Shown: one piece after another, positions 56,202 through 64,000 of the stretch
How positions within the stretch are numbered: position 1 is the first letter of the stretch
Layout: every line of letters begins with the position of its first letter
Source: Spirodela intermedia
Lineage: Eukaryota > Streptophyta > Magnoliopsida > Alismatales > Araceae
DNA: 64,000 nt
Assembly (NCBI GenBank): GCA_902729315.2
Contig: LR746272.1
Coordinates: 7,776,827 to 7,840,826, forward strand
Direction: 5' to 3'
Program-made: the position numbers and the translations under genes
The notes under the pieces: model-generated
Told to the model about the DNA's origin: nothing
The model's database searches: none
Seen by the model: the letters and a program-made list of their open reading frames with translations, nothing else

Positions 56202-58996
56202 ATGGGTTCGCCATCGTTGGTGACGACGCGTGCTTGGGAGAGGAGCTTGGCCTTCTCTCCCCAAGCTCCCTCCTCTTCTCGTCCTTCCCTTCGAGTTCGA
56301 AGGGCTCAACCCCTGACTCTGCCTTCCGCCCTCTGCTTCCCATCCAAGCAGAGGTGAGGCTCCCCTCTCGTCTTCGCCTTCATGGTCCTTTATTTTCCAC
56401 ATGATCGCCATGTTTAGCCATGGTTTGATGCTTTTAATGACACTCTTCGTGTTCTATCTCTTGTTCTTCAGTCTGTCGGCTGCTGCCCACGTCCGTAGCT
56501 GCCGCCCAATTGCCGCCTGCTTGAAGACCACTTCGAGCTTGGGGATCCCCGACGAGAATGGCTACTCTCTGGGGGATTCCGTGCCCAGCCCTTCTTCCTC
56601 CTCCTCCTCACATGCGGTAATTGAATCCTACATTACGTGGATTTTTTTCCGGTAAATCTTCAAGAATGGAAGAAAAAAAGTATTCTGAAAACTTTGCGTG
56701 GCTCATAATAATTCCACATTCGGGCGCGTTTTCTCAAAAAACTTTTTATTCTCTAACTCATTTCTTCTCACCCGGATCCCCTTCTTAGCTGAAAATTCTG
56801 AAGAGCCATGATTCGATTATTTTCTATGGCTATTTTCCGATTTTCTCTTACCTATTCGAACTGTCTGGCCCAGCTTTTGCTTAACTTGGGTTGTTCTCTG
56901 CTCACTTCACTCTCGATTGACTGACATGGCGGATGCTGCACTGCTCCAGTATGGTTTGGTGGGTCATGCCACACCTCTCCTGTGCACGACTGACAAAGCC
57001 CAGGTCGCGTTTGGGGTGGAACCTGTGGGGATGTAATCTATGGTCCATGACCTTATACAAATTCGTTGAGATCTCACATAAACAACCTGCATGCATTGAT
57101 CAATTTTTTTGTTTGTTTTGTTTTGATCTGTGTGCATTCAATTCTAGGGTGGATTGTTCGATTGAGTCTTAGAAACTTCCAGTTCTTAGTGTTTGGATTG
57201 AAGAAAAATACAAGAGCAAGCCTGTGATGAAATCTTTGATTTAACATATTCCTGCAACGAATTTGTGTCAGGCCATGAACCTTAGATCTCCATTTTTCTC
57301 TATCATTCTTGTATTTAATTGGGCATGCTTATTATTTTCCTATTTTGTTCGTCATTCTTTAGAAATGTTCAATTTTTTTACTTTTTCTTTTCCTCGTAAA
57401 TTTCTTGCAAATATTATGGTCACGTTTTCTTGAGCACATTTGAAACCGTCGTCCTCTACAGTTTTCAATTTTTATGGCGTCTGTATCAACATCTATGGGA
57501 CTTTGTACATATGAGCGAATGTTTCAATTATAAAATGAATTAAAAGTTACTTGGCAACTGATGATGTTCAGTTTTAGTAATGTTATCTAGTAGATCATTA
57601 AGTAGGGAAGTTGCAAAGATTTTCCATTTATTTCAAAAGATGGTATTAACTTCAGCTGTTTCTATCCCATAACTTTAATGCACATTATCAACAAGACTGA
57701 TGCCGAATGTATATCTATTAATGGGGGATGATTTTTTGTTCTACAAGCTTGATTTTTCTTTGATAATTTCTTCTGTTCTTCCATGTCAAACAAGACGGGT
57801 CATGTCAATTGCAGTAGCATCCATATGAGCTCTGATCACAAAGCCGTGGACAAAACGAGCACACATAAGACGACCACGCCTATACTATTCTGTCATCATT
57901 TTCTTCTGTTAGTCAACGGAGTGAAAGATCTTCTAAGATAATATCGTGGCTATGATTTTATTAGAAAACCCATATGCTGAATAACATTGTGAAGTTTGTT
58001 TTATTTTATTTTATTAAGGTTTTTTATTCATGCTTCGCGTTGACATAAACCAGGAAGCAGCTTCTGATATAAGGTTGCCTAGAAGGAATTTGCTGGTGCA
58101 ATTTACATGCAATTTATGTGGAGAAAGGACTCAAAGAATAATAAACCGAGTGGCCTATGATCGAGGGACCGTCTTTTTGCAGGTATTAAAATCATTTATT
58201 TCTTTGTCTTCCTTTAATTGCATCATAATGCTCATAGAGTTCTTGAAAAGGGGTCACTTCCCACTCTCCTCACATTTTCTCCTCATTGCTGTGCTTGACT
58301 TTTGGAGATATGATTTATATATCAGCGAATGAATAATCTGACGAAGAAATCAGACCTAGAATTGGACGACTATTGGTCGATTGACTTATGTATGAAAAAG
58401 GGTTGTCTCCCTTTTCTCTCTTCCTCTTCTTTGATCTTCTCTCTAACACCAAAGTCAACATGGTTGAGTTATTCACACCTCAGGAGAATTAATGAAGACA
58501 GAAGAAGTATGAACCATCATCCAAGTTGACAACACATTGGCCCAAACTATTAAGAAGTAATTCTCTTTTTATTAAGCATTTTTATTTATTAAATATTAAA
58601 GAGGTTATAAATAATGTCTTGTAACCCTAGAAATGGCGGAGGAAGAATATTTTTTTTGTGATTTTACCATCCGATCCATCCTTGCGTTTGGGTTGTTGGA
58701 GGATCTCGCTCCCAATGTGGGTGCGGGTCAATGCTTATTATCTTCATGGTACAAACCAACATACATATAGATGATCATCCGTTTCTTTCTTTAAAAAAAT
58801 AAATAAATAATAATTCACTCGATTTGAATAATTTTTCAATTGATGCTTATTTTTAATCGAGTTTTAAGTTATTTTTTGTTATCCTAATGATTCCATGTGT
58901 GGAGCAGCTTTTGTTGCTACAAATTCCAATCATACTCTCACTTTTTGCGAGTGATTTCTCTCCTCCTGTTACTCTTCATAATTCATAACAATATCA

Positions 58997-59028
<32 letters not shown>

Positions 59029-59388
59029 CATTTGGGAATAACATGGTTAATTACTTGCAGAATAATTTTAGAATTAGTGCTTATTTTTAATCGACCATTA
59101 AGTTATTTTTTGATCTTGAAGAATGTTTATCCAACGAATCCTGGAGCAGTTTTTGTTGCAATGAATTCTAATCATACTCTCACCTTTTGTGAATGATTTC
59201 TCTCCTCCTATTATTCTTCATAATCCAGAAAAATATTAATTATTATTATTATCATTTGGGAATAACATGGTTAATTACTACAGTGTGCAGGATGTAAAGT
59301 GTACCACAAGCTCGTGGACAACCTCAACCTTGTGGTTGAGTATGACTTGCGTGATGACAGAGATACATCTGATGATGCTGGCGGATAG
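56202..59388 (+). CDS. DNL-type zinc-finger protein (Zim17/HSP70-escort-like), organellar
   Basis: Small zinc protein of the Tim15/Zim17/HEP family, which keeps organellar HSP70 soluble and active. Exons 56202-56353, 56472-56616, 58054-58182, 59284-59388, predicted 176 residues, phases closing. Residues 1-60 are Ser/Arg-rich without acids beyond one Glu, consistent with an organellar transit peptide. The zinc ribbon has CxxC at 118-121 (FTCNLCGERT) and CxxC at 143-146 (CAGCKVYHKL), and the name-giving DNL at 154-156 (LVDNLNLVVEYDL). Exon 1 is the least certain part, chosen because frame, phase, TATA position and transit-peptide character agree. Intron 2 (1.4 kb) and intron 3 (1.1 kb) are AT-rich. 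Intron 3 holds a dispersed repeat and a tandem duplication reaching the acceptor. Chloroplast versus mitochondrion is not settled. Confidence 0.87.
58447..58683 (+). repeat. Dispersed repeat, copy 2 (pair with 204-436), inside DNL-gene intron 3
   Basis: Matches 204-436 in the same orientation over about 230 bases with scattered differences. It sits in the middle of the third intron of the DNL zinc-finger gene. Confidence 0.7.
58827..59283 (+). repeat. Tandem duplication (~230-base units) ending at the exon-4 splice acceptor
   Basis: Unit 1 (58827 to about 59060) and unit 2 (59061-59283) share gcttatttttaatcga, aagttattttttg, ggagcag.ttttgttgc, aatcatactctcac, gatttctctcctcct, an (ATT)n tract and tttgggaataacatggttaattact. 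Both units end in an AG (ttacttgcag; ttactacag), and only the second is followed by the exon. Confidence 0.9.
58996..59028. repeat. (ATT)n microsatellite in DNL-gene intron 3
   Basis: About eleven ATT units in duplication unit 1; the corresponding tract in unit 2 (about 59238-59252) is much shorter. Confidence 0.9.
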
Positions 59389-59733
59389 GGCCGATGCATT
59401 ATCATTTTACCATATTTGGAAGGTCAATATTCAAATCGATTCTCATATCAGAGATTCAACCCCCTTCACCCCCCAAGAATTTAGTGTTTTCCTATTATTT
59501 TTTCTCCTAAATGTATGTGTTTCTTCCCTGTTTTTGCTAGAAGATCCAACTACTGATCCTACCCCATTTACAAGCTTTTAAAGAAAATTTCTATATTCAG
59601 CTTCATCATCTATAAATAGAGGCAAAGAATGAATCACAGCAAGAGCAGATTGATATTGCACCAGGAAATTAACCAAGAATAGTACAGCCTGATGAGAACC
59701 CACCTGAGGAAAATCCGCAGGAGCACCCCCGCA
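59389..59733. other. Convergent 3' flanks of the DNL and TADA genes
   Basis: The two stop codons face each other 345 bases apart. The interval is AT-rich and must hold both 3' UTRs, so the transcripts may overlap. No other gene fits. Confidence 0.6.

Positions 59734-64000
<4,267 letters not shown>

Overview
This window is nuclear DNA of a flowering plant. Every well-supported gene is a recognisable plant nuclear gene, most are split by ordinary plant introns, and the products include land-plant families such as PIN, PHO1, MIZ1 and PII-2-like LRR proteins. GC content is strongly two-sided. PIN, CYB561, the cyclophilin, the LRR protein and MIZ1 have GC-rich coding sequence, while SIN3, ICME and TADA are AT-richer with many introns. 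Together with dense (GA/CT)n microsatellites and a compact layout, this hints at a monocot, perhaps an early-diverging one. That last step is inference and I cannot name a species.

Layout. 1-3028: repeat-bearing intergenic DNA. 3029-5274 (-): long PIN auxin efflux carrier, six exons. 5275-8909: intergenic, including the PIN promoter. 8910-10006 (-): cytochrome b561 ascorbate ferrireductase, four exons. 11704-12998 (-): universal-stress-protein-like gene, four exons, head to head with 13731-15308 (+), mitochondrial single-stranded DNA-binding protein, four exons. 15517-16600 (+): thylakoid-lumen cyclophilin. 17645-19169 (+): secreted LRR protein of the PII-2 type. 19170-25284: long intergenic stretch. 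25285-26103 (-): MIZU-KUSSEI1-like protein, one exon. 27318-33972 (-): isoprenylcysteine methylesterase ICME, 11 exons. 35482-44515 (-): SIN3-type corepressor, 22 exons. 44516-50791: intergenic, with a decayed Ty1/copia fragment. 50792-55592 (+): PHO1 phosphate exporter, 13 exons. 56202-59388 (+): DNL-type zinc-finger (HSP70-escort-like) protein, four exons. 59734 to beyond 64000 (-): organellar tRNA adenosine deaminase TADA, 5' end outside the window.

The exon chains were built by hand. I joined conserved protein blocks at GT-AG (twice GC-AG) sites and required the reading phase to close across every junction, which it does for every multi-exon gene. The genes are not an operon and share no single pathway. 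Several act in organelles (mtSSB, cyclophilin, DNL protein, TADA) and several have root or transport roles (PIN, PHO1, MIZ1, PII-2-like).

I found no new multi-gene system. The most interesting signals are two GC-AG introns in PHO1, a tandem duplication that copied the 3' splice site of the last DNL-gene intron, substituted catalytic residues in the cyclophilin, several local tandem duplications, and a dense TTGAC cluster between PHO1 and the DNL gene.
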